64,000 nt of DNA from Brevundimonas sp. Its GTDB lineage: Bacteria; Pseudomonadota; Alphaproteobacteria; Caulobacterales; Caulobacteraceae. Shown here piece after piece: positions 45,086 to 54,384 of the stretch. A program made the translations under genes and the position numbers. The notes under the pieces were generated by a model. That model saw only the letters and a program-made list of their open reading frames with translations. It was not told the origin of the DNA and searched no databases. Numbering within the stretch: position 1 is the stretch's first letter; the number at the start of each line of letters is the position of its first letter. Location: positions 97,857 through 161,856 of the forward strand of contig NZ_JAUXQZ010000023.1 of the NCBI RefSeq assembly GCF_030682035.1. Reading direction: 5' to 3'.

Positions 45086-46083
45086 CGATACGGATCCGCC
45101 GTGGCCAGGAAAGTCTGGACATAGCGCCGGACGCCCTCCTCCAGCGGCGTCGACTGCCCCTGGAAGCCCGCTGCCCGCACCCGATCCATCCGGGCCTCGG
45201 TGAAATACTGGTATTTGTCGCGGATGCTCTCGGGGGTGTCGACGTACTCGATCTTCGGCGTCTTGCCTGCCGCGGCGAAGGTCGCATGGGCCAGGTCGAG
45301 GAAGGATCGCGCCTGTCCCGATCCGGCGTTGAACACCCCTGAAACCTCCGGTGTGGCCAGCAGCCACTCCACGAGATCGACCACGTCCTCGACGAAGACG
45401 AAGTCGCGCATCTGGCCGCCGTCGGCATAGGCCGGGTTGTGCGAGCGGAACAGGGTGACCGGCTGGTCGGCCTGAACCTTCGGCCAGATCTGGGCCACAA
45501 CCGACTTCATCCCGCCCTTGTGGCCCTCGTTCGGCCCATAGACGTTGAAGAATTTCAGTCCTGCCCACTGGCTCGGCGACTGGCCGCGGTCCGACTGGCG
45601 CGCCGCATACTGGTCGAACAGCATTTTCGAATAGCCGTAGGCGTTCAGCGGCTTCAGCGAGGCCAGAGCCTCAAGGCTGTCATCGTCCTCGAACCCGCCG
45701 TCCCCGTCGCCGTAGGTCGCCGCTGAGGAGGCGTAGATCAGCCGCGCGTCGCGCAGGGCGCACCAGTCCCAAAGGTCGCGCGACAGGCTGAAATTGGTGC
45801 GCAGGATCAGGTCGGCGTCCGGCTCGGTGGTCGAGGAGATGGCCCCCATATGGACCACCGCCTCGATCGACTCCGCGTGCCGCTCCAGCTGTTCGAACAG
45901 CTCCTCGGGCTGCCAGAAGTCGGCGATCGGGTGTTTGGCGATATTTCTCCACTTGCCCAGGGACGCGTCTTCCAGCCGGTCGCAGACGACGATGTCGCGC
46001 CGGTCCTCGGCGCACAGCCGGGCGACGATGTTGGAGCCGATAAAGCCCGCGCCGCCGGTGACCACGATCATGCGCCGGCTCAT
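45082..46083 (-). CDS. hldD: ADP-glyceromanno-heptose 6-epimerase
   Basis: This 333-residue extended SDR epimerase has TGGAGFIGSNIVARL (NAD(P)-binding), the active-site serine/tyrosine/lysine (YASSAATYG; YGYSKMLFD), and FFNVYGPNEGHKG. It converts ADP-D-glycero-heptose to the L-glycero form used in the lipopolysaccharide inner core. Its start overlaps the hldE stop by 4 nt and its stop overlaps the DUF3089 gene. Confidence 0.95.
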   Translation of the reverse strand: MSRRMIVVTGGAGFIGSNIVARLCAEDRRDIVVCDRLEDASLGKWRNIAKHPIADFWQPEELFEQLERHAESIEAVVHMGAISSTTEPDADLILRTNFSLSRDLWDWCALRDARLIYASSAATYGDGDGGFEDDDSLEALASLKPLNAYGYSKMLFDQYAARQSDRGQSPSQWAGLKFFNVYGPNEGHKGGMKSVVAQIWPKVQADQPVTLFRSHNPAYADGGQMRDFVFVEDVVDLVEWLLATPEVSGVFNAGSGQARSFLDLAHATFAAAGKTPKIEYVDTPESIRDKYQYFTEARMDRVRAAGFQGQSTPLEEGVRRYVQTFLATADPYR

Positions 46084-47534
46084 GCTTCGTCCTTCATCTT
46101 CTCGATCGTCTTCGTCGTCGAATAGCCGTCCTCGAACGTGGCCAGACGAACCTCGCCGCCCCAGCTCTCGACAAGGTCGCCGCCGACCACCCCTTCGCGG
46201 CTGTAGTCCGCCCCCTTGATCAGCACGTCGGGCCGCAGCCGTTCGATCAGGGCTATGGGCGTCGGATCATCGAAGGCGGTGACCCGGTCCACGGACTGAA
46301 GCCCGCCGATGACCACCGCACGGCTGTCCAGATCGTTGATCGGCCTGCCCTCGCCCTTCAGCCGGCGGACCGATGCGTCCGTGTTCAGGGCCACCACCAG
46401 TCGATCGCACCAGCCACGCGCCTGCGCCAGATAGGCGACGTGCCCCCGGTGCAGGATGTCAAAACAGCCGTTGGTGAAGCCGATCTTCAGCCCCTGCCGC
46501 TTCCAGCCCTCGACCACCTGCGCCAGTTCCTCCAGAGGCATGACCTTGGCATGGGCCCCGGCGGCGTGCTGGCTCATCTCGGCGTCGATCAGTTCGGCCG
46601 GTGTGACCACCGCCGTGCCCGCCTTTCCGACCACCACGCCCGAGGCCAGGATGGCGAACTCCACCGCCGTCTCGAGCGAAGCCCCCGCCCCCAGCGCCAG
46701 CCCCAGCGCCGCCAGGCCGGTGTCGCCCGCGCCCGAAACGTCGAACACCTCGCGCGCGCGGCCGGGGAAATGTTGCGCCGCCTCGCCACGCCGCATCAAA
46801 CTCATCCCCTTGCCCGCGCGGGTGACCACCACCGCCTTGACCGTCGTCGCATGCAACAGCGCCTTCAGCGCCGCCTCGACCTCGGCGTCGCTCTCGATCG
46901 GCAGGCCCGTGGCCGCGGCCAGTTCGCTGGCGTTCGGCTTGATCAGGTCAACCGCCCCATAGCGGGCGAAGTCGCGGCCCTTGGGATCCACCACGACCGG
47001 CGCACCACTCTTCTGCGCGGCGGACAGGGCTTGGGCGATCACCAGATCGCTGACCACACCCTTGGCGTAGTCTGATAGGAGATAGATGGAAGCACCGGTA
47101 AACGCGTTACTTTCGTCGGCCATAAGCGCGACCGCCTCCTCGTCGAGCCGCAGCAGCTGCTGGCCGGCGGCGACGAAGCGGGTCTTGACGATGGTGGCCA
47201 CCCCGGCCCGGCGCTCGACGGCGTCCTCTATGCCCGGCTCGGCCGCAATCAAGGCCGCCAGTTCGTCGCCGGCCGCGTCCTGTCCCGCGACGGCCCCAAG
47301 GCGGGCCACGCCGCCCAGGGCGGCCACGTTGCGGGCCACATTGCCGACGCCGCCCGGCATGGCGATGGTCCGGCGCGTTCGCAGCACAGGGATCGGCGCC
47401 TCCGGTGAAATCCGGCTGACCTCGCCATAGACATAGCGGTCCAGCATCAGGTCGCCGACGCAGGCGACCCTGACCCCTCGCACCCGCTCCAGCAGGGCCT
47501 GCAATTGTCCGAGATCCAGCGTCCGTTCAGCCAT
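46080..47534 (-). CDS. hldE: Bifunctional heptokinase/adenylyltransferase HldE
   Basis: This 484-residue protein has an N-terminal ribokinase-like domain (residues ~10-325; CVGDLMLDRYVYGEVSRISPEAPIPVL; GAGDTGLAALGLALGAG). The C-terminal nucleotidyltransferase domain (~350-484) contains FTNGCFDILHRGHVAYLAQA. The first domain phosphorylates D-glycero-D-manno-heptose 7-phosphate at C1; the second adenylylates the product after GmhB has removed the 7-phosphate. It lies 18 nt downstream of kdsA in the lipopolysaccharide-core gene run. Confidence 0.96.
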   Translation of the reverse strand: MAERTLDLGQLQALLERVRGVRVACVGDLMLDRYVYGEVSRISPEAPIPVLRTRRTIAMPGGVGNVARNVAALGGVARLGAVAGQDAAGDELAALIAAEPGIEDAVERRAGVATIVKTRFVAAGQQLLRLDEEAVALMADESNAFTGASIYLLSDYAKGVVSDLVIAQALSAAQKSGAPVVVDPKGRDFARYGAVDLIKPNASELAAATGLPIESDAEVEAALKALLHATTVKAVVVTRAGKGMSLMRRGEAAQHFPGRAREVFDVSGAGDTGLAALGLALGAGASLETAVEFAILASGVVVGKAGTAVVTPAELIDAEMSQHAAGAHAKVMPLEELAQVVEGWKRQGLKIGFTNGCFDILHRGHVAYLAQARGWCDRLVVALNTDASVRRLKGEGRPINDLDSRAVVIGGLQSVDRVTAFDDPTPIALIERLRPDVLIKGADYSREGVVGGDLVESWGGEVRLATFEDGYSTTKTIEKMKDEA

Positions 47535-47552
47535 TCCCTTGGCCTATCGGAT

Positions 47553-48416
47553 TCAGGCAGCTTTCGCCATCCGCGCCTTGGTCAGGTCGTCATAGGCGAT
47601 CAGGTCGGCGCACAGAGCCTCGAACTGATCCAGCGGCACCATGTTCGGTCCATCCGAGGGCGCGTTGTCCGGATCCTGATGGGTTTCCATGAAGACAGCA
47701 TCGACGCCCACCGCGACCGCCGCGCGCGCCAGCACCGGCACGAACTCGCGCTGCCCGCCCGAGGACGTGCCCTGTCCGCCCGGCTGCTGCACTGAGTGGG
47801 TGGCGTCGAACACCACCGGACAGCCGATCTCGCGCAGGATCGGCAGCGCCCGCATGTCCGACACCAGGGTGTTGTAGCCAAAGCTGGCCCCGCGCTCGCA
47901 GGCCATGACGTTCGGATTGCCCGCGCCGACGACCTTGGCGATGACGTTCTTCATGTCCCAAGGGGCGAGGAACTGCCCCTTCTTGATGTTGATGACCCTT
48001 CCCGTCGCCGCGGCAGCCAGCAGCAGATCAGTCTGGCGGCTCAGGAAGGCCGGGATCTGCAGCACATCCACCGCCTGCGCGGCGATGCGGCAATGTTCCT
48101 CGGTGTGGACATCGGTCAGCACCGGCAGGCCCGTGACCTCGCGGATCTCGGCGAAGATCGGCAGCGAGCCCTCCAGGCCGAAACCACGCGCCGCGGTCGC
48201 CGAGGTCCGGTTGGCCTTGTCGAAACTGGTCTTGTAAATGATCCCGACGTTCAGCCGCTCGCCGATCTCCTTCAGCGCATGGGCCATTTCCAGCGCATGC
48301 TGGCGGCTTTCCAGCTGGCAGGGCCCGGCGATGAAGACGATGCGCTGGCCGCCGCCGATGGAAACGGGACGCTTCAGCCCATCCTTGATGTCGATGATGG
48401 CGTTTGGCTTGGACAA
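47553..48416 (-). CDS. kdsA: 3-deoxy-8-phosphooctulonate synthase
   Basis: This TIM-barrel enzyme condenses phosphoenolpyruvate with arabinose 5-phosphate to give KDO-8-phosphate, the lipopolysaccharide inner-core sugar. Signatures are [42 protein letters not shown] and [13 protein letters not shown]. Starting at TTG 48414-48416 ([13 protein letters not shown]) gives ~287 residues, the normal length, with a GGGAA site upstream. The ATG at 48464 would add 16 unconserved residues. Confidence 0.94.
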   Translation of the reverse strand: MSKPNAIIDIKDGLKRPVSIGGGQRIVFIAGPCQLESRQHALEMAHALKEIGERLNVGIIYKTSFDKANRTSATAARGFGLEGSLPIFAEIREVTGLPVLTDVHTEEHCRIAAQAVDVLQIPAFLSRQTDLLLAAAATGRVINIKKGQFLAPWDMKNVIAKVVGAGNPNVMACERGASFGYNTLVSDMRALPILREIGCPVVFDATHSVQQPGGQGTSSGGQREFVPVLARAAVAVGVDAVFMETHQDPDNAPSDGPNMVPLDQFEALCADLIAYDDLTKARMAKAA

Positions 48417-48526
48417 GGCGGATTCCCGGATTTGCAGCTTGGCGTCGCGCGGTCGATGCCGCACTCATGCGGCGATCAGGTGGCGTCGGACGGTGAGGTT
48501 CGCAAGCTATCACGGAGCCCGACCGC

Positions 48527-49990
48527 ATGACCACCAAGGCCGACGATCGCCCGGTCATCCTGTGGTTCCGCCAGGATCTGCGGCTGGCGGACAACCCGGC
48601 CCTCGACCACGCAGCCGAAACCGGCCGTCCGATCGTCCCCGTCTACATCCTCGACCAAGGCTCCACCGTCCGCCCCATGGGAGCGGCCTCCCTCTGGTGG
48701 CTGGACAAGTCCCTGCGGGCTCTCGACGCCGCCTTGCAGGCACGCGGATCGCAGCTGATCCTGCGGCGGGGCTACAGCGAGGCCGAGCTGCATCGCCTGA
48801 TCGCCGAGACGGGCGCCGACGCCGTCTTCATCAATCGCCTGTTCGAGCCTGACGCCTTCGCCCGCGATGCCGACATCGCCCACGCCCTTCAGGCCGAAGG
48901 CATCGATTGCAAGGGCTACAACGCCGCCCTCATGTGCCGCCCCGGCGGCGTGCTGAACGGCTCGGGCCTGCCCTACAGGGTCTTCACCCCCTTCCTGAAG
49001 GCCCTGCTCGCCGCCGCCGAAGCGCCAACGCACACGACTGGCCCACGCGCCATCGCAACCCCGTCCGGGCTCGCCTCCGACGATATCGAGACCTGGGGCC
49101 TGCATCCGACCCGTCCCGACTGGTCCGGCGGGTTCGACTGGACGCCCGGGGAGGCCGGGGCATCCGACGCCTTATCGACCTTCGTGGGCCGGGGCCTGAA
49201 ATCATACTCTGTGGGTCGCGACATTCCGGCCGAGCCGGCAACCAGCCGCCTGTCGCCGCATCTGCATTTCGGTGAAATCAGCCCGTGGCGCGCCATCCGG
49301 GCCGCCCGTGACGCCGCCTCCGCCGGCAGGGCGCCTGCCGCCGAGGCCGAAAAGTTCGTGGCCGAGATCGGTTGGCGCGAATTCTCGGCCCATTTGCTGC
49401 ACGCCTTTCCGCAAATCGCCGACACCGCATTCCGGCCCGAGTATGACGCGATGCCCTGGAGGGCTGATCCGGCGGGGCTGGCGGCGTGGAAGCGTGGCCT
49501 GACGGGCTATCCGGTCGTGGACGCCGGGATGCGCGAGCTTTGGGCGACCGGCTTCATGCACAACCGGGTGCGGATGATCGTCGCCTCCTTCCTGATCAAA
49601 CACCTGCTGATCGACTGGCGTGAGGGCGAGGCCTGGTTCCGCGACACCCTCGTGGACGCCGATCTCGCGTCGAATGTGCAGAATTGGCAGTGGGTCGCTG
49701 GATCCGGAGCCGACGCTTCACCGTACTTCCGAATCTTCAACCCGGTCACCCAGGGACAGAAATTCGATGCAGACGGCCGATATGTCCGCCGGTGGGCTCC
49801 GGAGCTCCGGGGAGTCCCCGACCGATGGCTCCACGCGCCCTGGACCGCTCCCCCGGAAGTCCTTCGCGATGCCCGCGTCCGGCTCGGTCTCGACTATCCT
49901 CGCCCGATCGTCGATCACGACCTCGCCCGCAAGCGCGCGCTGGAGGCTCTGGGGACCGTCGCCGCAGGTCGCGCCGCAGAGGGGTATTGA
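48527..49990 (+). CDS. phr: Deoxyribodipyrimidine photolyase (cryptochrome/photolyase family)
   Basis: This 487-residue protein starts DRPVILWFRQDLRLADNPAL, the antenna-domain signature. The FAD-binding domain has LSPHLHFGEISPW, then GWREFSAHLLHAFP, GYPVVDAGMRELWATGFMHNRVRMIVASFL and NVQNWQWVAGSGADASPYFRIFNP, the motifs of class I CPD photolyases. It repairs pyrimidine dimers using blue light. It is 34 nt upstream of cfa on the same strand. Confidence 0.94.
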   Translation: MTTKADDRPVILWFRQDLRLADNPALDHAAETGRPIVPVYILDQGSTVRPMGAASLWWLDKSLRALDAALQARGSQLILRRGYSEAELHRLIAETGADAVFINRLFEPDAFARDADIAHALQAEGIDCKGYNAALMCRPGGVLNGSGLPYRVFTPFLKALLAAAEAPTHTTGPRAIATPSGLASDDIETWGLHPTRPDWSGGFDWTPGEAGASDALSTFVGRGLKSYSVGRDIPAEPATSRLSPHLHFGEISPWRAIRAARDAASAGRAPAAEAEKFVAEIGWREFSAHLLHAFPQIADTAFRPEYDAMPWRADPAGLAAWKRGLTGYPVVDAGMRELWATGFMHNRVRMIVASFLIKHLLIDWREGEAWFRDTLVDADLASNVQNWQWVAGSGADASPYFRIFNPVTQGQKFDADGRYVRRWAPELRGVPDRWLHAPWTAPPEVLRDARVRLGLDYPRPIVDHDLARKRALEALGTVAAGRAAEGY

Positions 49991-50023
49991 CGGGCGTTCC
50001 CCTCACACCCAGGCTCTCCAATC

Positions 50024-51244
50024 ATGACATCGGTCACTGCCGAGCGCATCGAGACCACCGCCCTCACGCCGCGCGGGTTTACGCTGCTGCTGCGCCTGCT
50101 CGCCGCCAACTGGACCTTCGGCCGGCTGACAGTCCTGCTGCCGAACGGCGAGGTCCACCAGCTCGACGGGGCCCGGCCGGGTCCGTCCGCGATCTTCGAC
50201 ATCAAGGACTATCGCTTCGCCCGCCGCGTGCTCGCATCCGGCGATATCGGCCTCGCCGAGGGCTATATGGCAGGCGAGTGGGAAAGCCCGAAGCTGGCCG
50301 CCCTGCTCGAGTCCTTCGCCCACAACTATGATCACATCCGGCGTCTGTCAGACGGCAATCCCCTGATGCAGGCCCTCAACTGGCTGTCTCACAAGCGACG
50401 CCGCAACAGCCGGTCGGGGTCCAGGAAGAACATCCACGCCCACTACGACCTCGGCAACGCCTTCTATGCGTCCTGGCTCGACCCGACGATGACCTATTCC
50501 TCGGCCCGGTTCACCCGCGCAGGCATGGCGCTGGATGCGGCTCAGAAAGAGAAATACGCCTCTCTCGCCCGGCTCATGGAGCTTCGGTCCGGCCAGTCGG
50601 TGCTCGAGATCGGCTGCGGCTGGGGCGGGTTCGCCGAGTTCGCGGCCCGCGAAGTGGGCGCCAGGGTCACCGCCGTGACCATCTCAAAGGAACAATGCGA
50701 CTTCGCCCGTCGGCGGATGTTCAACGCCGGTCTGGCCGAGCGGGTCGATATCCAGCTGATCGACTATCGCGACGTCCAGGGCCGGTTCGACCGGGTCGCT
50801 TCCATCGAGATGTTCGAGGCGGTCGGGCAGGAGTATTGGCCGGCCTATTTCGGCAAGATCCACGACGTGCTGGAGCCCGGCGGCGTCGCCGGATTGCAGA
50901 TCATCACCATCGACGAGGCCCTGTTCGACGACTACAACCGGCGCACGGACTTCATCCAGAAATACATCTTCCCCGGCGGGATGCTGCCGTCCGAGGATCG
51001 TCTGAAGCCGGTCATCGACCGCGCCGGTCTGGGCTGGAGCAATGTCGAACGGTTCGGCCAGGACTATGCCGACACGCTCAAGCTCTGGGACGAGCGCTTC
51101 CAGGCCGCTTGGGGCGATATCCGGCGCATGGGCGGCTTCGACGAACGGTTCCGCCGCCTGTGGCGCTTCTACCTAGCCTATTGCGAGGCGGGTTTTCGCT
51201 CGACGCGAACCGATGTAGTCCAGCTGGCGCTCACCCGCCCCTGA
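50024..51244 (+). CDS. cfa: Cyclopropane-fatty-acyl-phospholipid synthase
   Basis: This 406-residue methyltransferase has the SAM-binding VLEIGCGWGGFAEFAAREVG. Other signatures are NIHAHYDLGNAFYASWLDPTMTYSSARF and the active-site EMFEAVGQEYWPAYF and FIQKYIFPGGMLPS. The enzyme methylenates unsaturated phospholipid chains at stationary phase or in stress. phr-cfa adjacency is seen in other proteobacteria and suggests a light or stress-linked operon. Confidence 0.94.
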   Translation: MTSVTAERIETTALTPRGFTLLLRLLAANWTFGRLTVLLPNGEVHQLDGARPGPSAIFDIKDYRFARRVLASGDIGLAEGYMAGEWESPKLAALLESFAHNYDHIRRLSDGNPLMQALNWLSHKRRRNSRSGSRKNIHAHYDLGNAFYASWLDPTMTYSSARFTRAGMALDAAQKEKYASLARLMELRSGQSVLEIGCGWGGFAEFAAREVGARVTAVTISKEQCDFARRRMFNAGLAERVDIQLIDYRDVQGRFDRVASIEMFEAVGQEYWPAYFGKIHDVLEPGGVAGLQIITIDEALFDDYNRRTDFIQKYIFPGGMLPSEDRLKPVIDRAGLGWSNVERFGQDYADTLKLWDERFQAAWGDIRRMGGFDERFRRLWRFYLAYCEAGFRSTRTDVVQLALTRP

Positions 51245-51275
51245 CCTGACCGTCGGGCGATGCTGGAACTGTGGC

Positions 51276-52106
51276 ATGACCTCTCCACTGATCTCGACCG
51301 CCGACCTCGCCGCCCGCCTCGGCGAGCCCGGCCTGCGCCTTGTCGACGCCAGCTGGCATCTGGACGGTCGCGACGGCCGACCGGACTTCGAGGCCGCGCG
51401 CCTGCCCGGCGCGGTCTTCTTCGACCTGGAAGCGTCTTCGGATCAAAGGAGCGACTTGCCGCACATGCTGCCCCCGCCCGCTGAATTCGCCAGGCGCATG
51501 GGCAGGCTGGGCATCGCCGCCGAAGACAGCATCGTCGTCTATGACACGGTCGGCATACGGTCCTCGGCGCGGGCATGGTGGATGTTTCGGGCTATGGGCG
51601 TGTCGGACGTCCGTGTCCTCGACGGCGGCCTGCCGAAATGGCTGGCGGAGGGTCGGGCGGTCGAAACCGGCCCCGCCGCGCCAGCCACCGCTGCGACCTT
51701 CACGCCGTCACCGCAGCCTGACCTGGTCGCCGGCATCGACGCCGTCCGAACCGCCCTTGATGCCGGTGAACAGGTGCTGGACGCCCGCGCCACCGACAGG
51801 TTCGCGGGCCGGGCCGCCGAGCCGCGCGCGGGTCTGCGCTCCGGCCACATGCCCGGCGCCCTGAACCTGCCCTTCTCGGGCGTTCTGAACCCCGACGGCA
51901 CGATGAAACAGGGCGAGGCGCTGGCGCAGGCGTTCCGCTCGGCCGGGGTCGATCTGGACCGCCCCGTCATCACCACCTGCGGCTCCGGCGTCACCGCCGC
52001 CATCCTCAGCCTCGGCCTCGCCGTGCTGGACAGGCCGTCGCGCCTCTACGACGGCAGCTGGGCCGAATGGGGCGGACGGGCGGACACGGCTGTGTTAGGC
52101 GACTGA
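51276..52106 (+). CDS. sseA: 3-mercaptopyruvate sulfurtransferase
   Basis: This 276-residue protein has two rhodanese domains. The first is inactive (residues ~1-130). The second carries the active-site loop CGSGVT, which distinguishes mercaptopyruvate sulfurtransferases from thiosulfate enzymes (CRxGxR). Other blocks are LVDASWHLDGRDGRPDFEAARLPGAVFFDLE and SARAWWMFRAMG. The frame fits ATG 51276, 31 nt after cfa. Confidence 0.92.
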   Translation: MTSPLISTADLAARLGEPGLRLVDASWHLDGRDGRPDFEAARLPGAVFFDLEASSDQRSDLPHMLPPPAEFARRMGRLGIAAEDSIVVYDTVGIRSSARAWWMFRAMGVSDVRVLDGGLPKWLAEGRAVETGPAAPATAATFTPSPQPDLVAGIDAVRTALDAGEQVLDARATDRFAGRAAEPRAGLRSGHMPGALNLPFSGVLNPDGTMKQGEALAQAFRSAGVDLDRPVITTCGSGVTAAILSLGLAVLDRPSRLYDGSWAEWGGRADTAVLGD

Positions 52107-52130
52107 GGTCGAAGCCCGGGGGAGAGCGTC

Positions 52131-52700
52131 GTGCAGGTCAGTGGAACCATCTACATCGGAGAGGCCGCGGGCTGGGCGCAACGGGCGTGCAGTCGGCTCA
52201 ACGGCTATCCGTGGTCGATGTTGATTGCTCTCGTGGTCGCGCTCGCGGGGATGGGCCTTGCGGGCGTCCTAGCCGTGTTCGCCGGCGTCTTCCTTGATGT
52301 TCTGCAAGACTGGTGGGGCCTCACCTTCGCCGGCCTCGCCCTGCTGGTCATTTGGCCTTCGATGTCGTTCCTGCGTCGCTGGCAGATTGGCCGGTTCCGG
52401 CGGGCCTTGTTGCAACGCGACGTTCAGAACCCGCTGCCCGTCCGCTTCGAAGTTGGAGCCGACGGCTGGACCTATGTCCTCGGCGTCGTGGAAAGCCGCG
52501 GGCCTTGGTCGGTGATCTCGGAATTCTTCCCGGTCGGGCCCTACTGGGTCCTGTTGTCTCAGGGTTCGGCGCTGTTCCTCGCCAAACGCTATTTCTCCGA
52601 CGTCGCCGCCGAACGGCTGTTCGTTCAGGCGGTGCTCGGGCGTCTTTCGCCGGAAGCGGGGGCACGCAGCGATGCTGCGGCCAGCTTCGTCGCTTCCTAG
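52131..52700 (+). CDS. YcxB-like membrane protein of unknown function
   Basis: This 189-residue protein starts at GTG 52131. It has two adjacent transmembrane helices (SMLIALVVALAGMGLAGVLAVFAGVFL; WWGLTFAGLALLVIWPSMSFL). A cytoplasmic beta-rich domain follows (VRFEVGADGWTYVLGVVESRGPWSVISEFF; YWVLLSQGSALFLAKRYF), resembling the YcxB-type domain. Function is unknown. It is 24 nt after sseA and may be in the same transcript. Confidence 0.65.
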   Translation: MQVSGTIYIGEAAGWAQRACSRLNGYPWSMLIALVVALAGMGLAGVLAVFAGVFLDVLQDWWGLTFAGLALLVIWPSMSFLRRWQIGRFRRALLQRDVQNPLPVRFEVGADGWTYVLGVVESRGPWSVISEFFPVGPYWVLLSQGSALFLAKRYFSDVAAERLFVQAVLGRLSPEAGARSDAAASFVAS

Positions 52701-52743
52701 AGCCATCGTCGCGTGAGTTGACGCGCGTGCTCCAGCGAGAGCT

Positions 52744-52974
52744 GGTTCACCACAACGGACACAAAGGAATTCACAAAGGACACAACGGGTCCTGAGCGGA
52801 TGCCAGAGCCGAACCGGCCGTCGATGCAGTGAAAGAATCCGGTTCCGAGCCGAGCCCGTGAAGCAATGCGGCGTACGCCGCGACCTCAAGTCCGGTGAAG
52901 AAGACATGGACCTGAACGCATCCCCGGTTCCGTCGTGTTCTTTGTGAATTCCTTTGTGTCCGTTGTGATGAACC
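52744..52974. repeat. Inverted-repeat element, MITE-like
   Basis: Two inverted arms of 46 bases, 52744-52789 and 52929-52974, match at 42 positions (core CACAAAGGAATTCACAAAG). They flank ~140 bp without a convincing gene. The arms contain an EcoRI-like GAATTC centre and short ACAAAGGA repeats. The element occupies most of the 343-bp gap (52701-53043) between the YcxB-like gene and the symporter gene. The rest of the gap is a C-rich stretch without a recognisable feature. No transposase is seen, so mobility would depend on an enzyme supplied elsewhere. Confidence 0.75.
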
Positions 52975-53043
52975 TTCCAGCCGCCGCACCCCCCCCCGCC
53001 CGGAAAGCGCAAACCGCCCGGTTCAACTCAGCGGACGACTGGC

Positions 53044-54357
53044 CTAGTTCGCCGGCGCGACGTCCGGCAGCTTCAGATCATCCGGCACGATCGCATCGCT
53101 CTCGCCGCGCGACACCACCGTCGCCGCCACCAGATCGCCCGTAACGTTCAGGGTGGTGCGGCACATGTCGAGGAAGCGATCGACGCCGAGGATCAGGCCG
53201 ATGCCCTCGGCCGGTACGCCGACCATCACGAGGATCAGGGCGATGACCGGCAGCGATCCCGCAGGCACGCCGGCCGTACCGATGCCGCCGAGGATGCAGA
53301 CCAGCATCACCACCAGCTGCTGCTGCAGGTTCAGGTCGATATTGAAAAACTGGGCCAGGAACAGGACCGTGACACCTTCGAACAGGGCCGTGCCGTTCTG
53401 GTTGGCCGTAGCCCCCACCGTCAGCACGAAGCGCGAGATGCGGCGCGGCAGCTTCAGCTTCTCTTCCGCCGCCTTGATGGCGATCGGCAGGGTCGCATTG
53501 GACGAGGCCGTCGAGAAGGCCACCACAAAGGGTTCGCGGACGCCACTGGCGAACTTCAACGGGTTCATACCGCCGAAGATCAGGATCAGCAGCGGATAGA
53601 CGATGAACATGTGGATCGCCATCGCGCCCACCGCCACGCCCGCATAGGCCCCCAGCTTGACCAGAAGCTCCCAGCCGAACACGGCCGAGAGATTGAACAT
53701 CAGGGCGGCGATCGCGATCGGGGCCAGTTTGATGACCAGGTTGATGAGCTTCATCATCACCTCGAACAGGCCCTGCAGCGTCTGCTGAAGCGCGTCCGTG
53801 GCCGGCGACTTGGCCATGACCATGCCGATGCCGAAGATCAGGGCGAAGACCATCACCGGCAGGATCTGGTTCTCGGCTGCGGCGGTGACGACGTTGGACG
53901 GGATCATGTCGAGGAAGAACTGGCCCGCCTCGATCGATTTGGGCGCATTGCCGACGATAGCCGAGGCTCCTTCGGCGCCTTGGGCCAGCAGTTGCTGCGC
54001 CAGCACCGGATCGACCCCGTCGCCTGGGCGGAAATAGTTGACCATGCCCAGGCCGATGCCGACAGCGATGGCCGAAACGATGATTGTGAACAACAGGGTC
54101 TTGAAGCCCACCCGGCCCAGGGACTTCAGATCGCCCATCTCGGCGACCCCGACCGCCAGCGCCGAGAACAGCAGCGGCAGGACCAGCATGAACAGCAGGC
54201 GCAGGAAAATCTGGCCGACCGCCCGGATGATGTCCATCACCCACGGGAGGACCTCCAGGCCCATCAGATTGACGTAAAGCCCTCCGCCCATGCCGACCGC
54301 AAAGCCCAGCAACATCCAGAGATAGAGCGGGATCCCGCCACGTTTTGTCGTTTCCAT
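53044..54357 (-). CDS. Dicarboxylate/amino acid:cation symporter (DAACS), second copy
   Basis: This 437-residue transporter of the GltP/DctA family has ATANQNGTALFEGVTVLFLAQFF, matching the NxxGT motif with asparagine at the cation site, and STASSNATLPIAI, the hairpin-tip motif. It starts METTKRGGIPLYLWMLLGFAVGMGGG. It differs from the first copy in length and in these motifs, so a glutamate/aspartate-type substrate is more likely here. It is 27 nt downstream of a periplasmic amino-acid-binding lipoprotein gene. Confidence 0.9.
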   Translation of the reverse strand: METTKRGGIPLYLWMLLGFAVGMGGGLYVNLMGLEVLPWVMDIIRAVGQIFLRLLFMLVLPLLFSALAVGVAEMGDLKSLGRVGFKTLLFTIIVSAIAVGIGLGMVNYFRPGDGVDPVLAQQLLAQGAEGASAIVGNAPKSIEAGQFFLDMIPSNVVTAAAENQILPVMVFALIFGIGMVMAKSPATDALQQTLQGLFEVMMKLINLVIKLAPIAIAALMFNLSAVFGWELLVKLGAYAGVAVGAMAIHMFIVYPLLILIFGGMNPLKFASGVREPFVVAFSTASSNATLPIAIKAAEEKLKLPRRISRFVLTVGATANQNGTALFEGVTVLFLAQFFNIDLNLQQQLVVMLVCILGGIGTAGVPAGSLPVIALILVMVGVPAEGIGLILGVDRFLDMCRTTLNVTGDLVAATVVSRGESDAIVPDDLKLPDVAPAN

Positions 54358-54384
54358 CTTTCCCCCGGCGCCTGTCCCGGCGTC

